This document shows positions 63,948 to 64,000 of a stretch of 64,000 bases of DNA, one piece after another. How positions within the stretch are numbered: position 1 is the first letter of the stretch; each line of letters begins with the position of its first letter. Origin of the DNA: Glandiceps talaboti (lineage: Eukaryota > Hemichordata > Enteropneusta > Spengelidae); contig NC_135568.1 of NCBI RefSeq assembly GCF_964340395.1, forward strand, positions 8,573,280 to 8,637,279, written 5' to 3'. Below the pieces are notes generated by a model, which was not told the origin of the DNA, made no database searches, and saw only the letters and a program-made list of their open reading frames with translations. The position numbers and the translations under genes were made by a program.

Positions 63948-64000
63948 TCCAAAGTTCGTAACTCTCGTAGTACTCGTCGACGACTACTGAATCCGACGAA

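Overview
The window is animal (metazoan) nuclear DNA. It holds spliced protein genes with many short, phase-consistent GT-AG exons, AT-rich introns full of microsatellites, non-LTR retrotransposon ends, a tRNA-derived SINE, and an unusually dense set of short inverted-repeat elements (MITEs). The proteins are clearly animal. The compact genes and repeat types suggest a marine invertebrate (lophotrochozoan or invertebrate deuterostome), but nothing here fixes the species.

Layout. (1) 991-1825, + strand: the last three exons of an ALDH2-type aldehyde dehydrogenase (copy A). (2) 4483-16595, + strand: a complete 14-exon ALDH2-type gene (copy B, 519 aa) with a mitochondrial-type leader. (3) 19515-34988, - strand: HELLS/LSH, an SNF2-family chromatin remodeller, 18 coding exons, 949 aa. 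A non-coding first exon and an E2F-like promoter site lie near 35.8-36.0 kb. (4) About 36-43 kb: intergenic DNA with a SINE copy and a LINE 3' end. (5) 42978-44060, + strand: a ninjurin with a 130-residue repetitive proline-rich N-terminus. (6) About 44-52 kb: intergenic, with a LINE fragment and two minisatellites. (7) 52308-62852, - strand: PRIM1, the small subunit of DNA primase, ten exons found; the first exon, and probably a short last one, were not found. (8) 63540-63947, - strand: a helix-turn-helix transposase fragment.

The genes are separate animal housekeeping genes rather than an operon. HELLS and PRIM1 both act in S phase (chromatin/DNA methylation and primer synthesis). ALDH2 is a mitochondrial detoxification enzyme and ninjurin a plasma-membrane protein.

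The most unusual signal is that at least seven tandem duplications begin or end inside a coding exon and copy a real splice donor or acceptor (ALDH2-A exon 13; ALDH2-B exons 7, 9 and 11; HELLS exons 10 and 11; PRIM1 exon 4). They leave decoy half-exons beside the functional ones. Two other notable signals are a family of very small palindromic inserts (29-42 bp, arm CCATAGACCCTCCACC), two of three copies with 5-bp flanking repeats and one of them interrupting a LINE, and a 70-bp satellite in ALDH2 intron 6 that is an amplified internal piece of the local tRNA-SINE.
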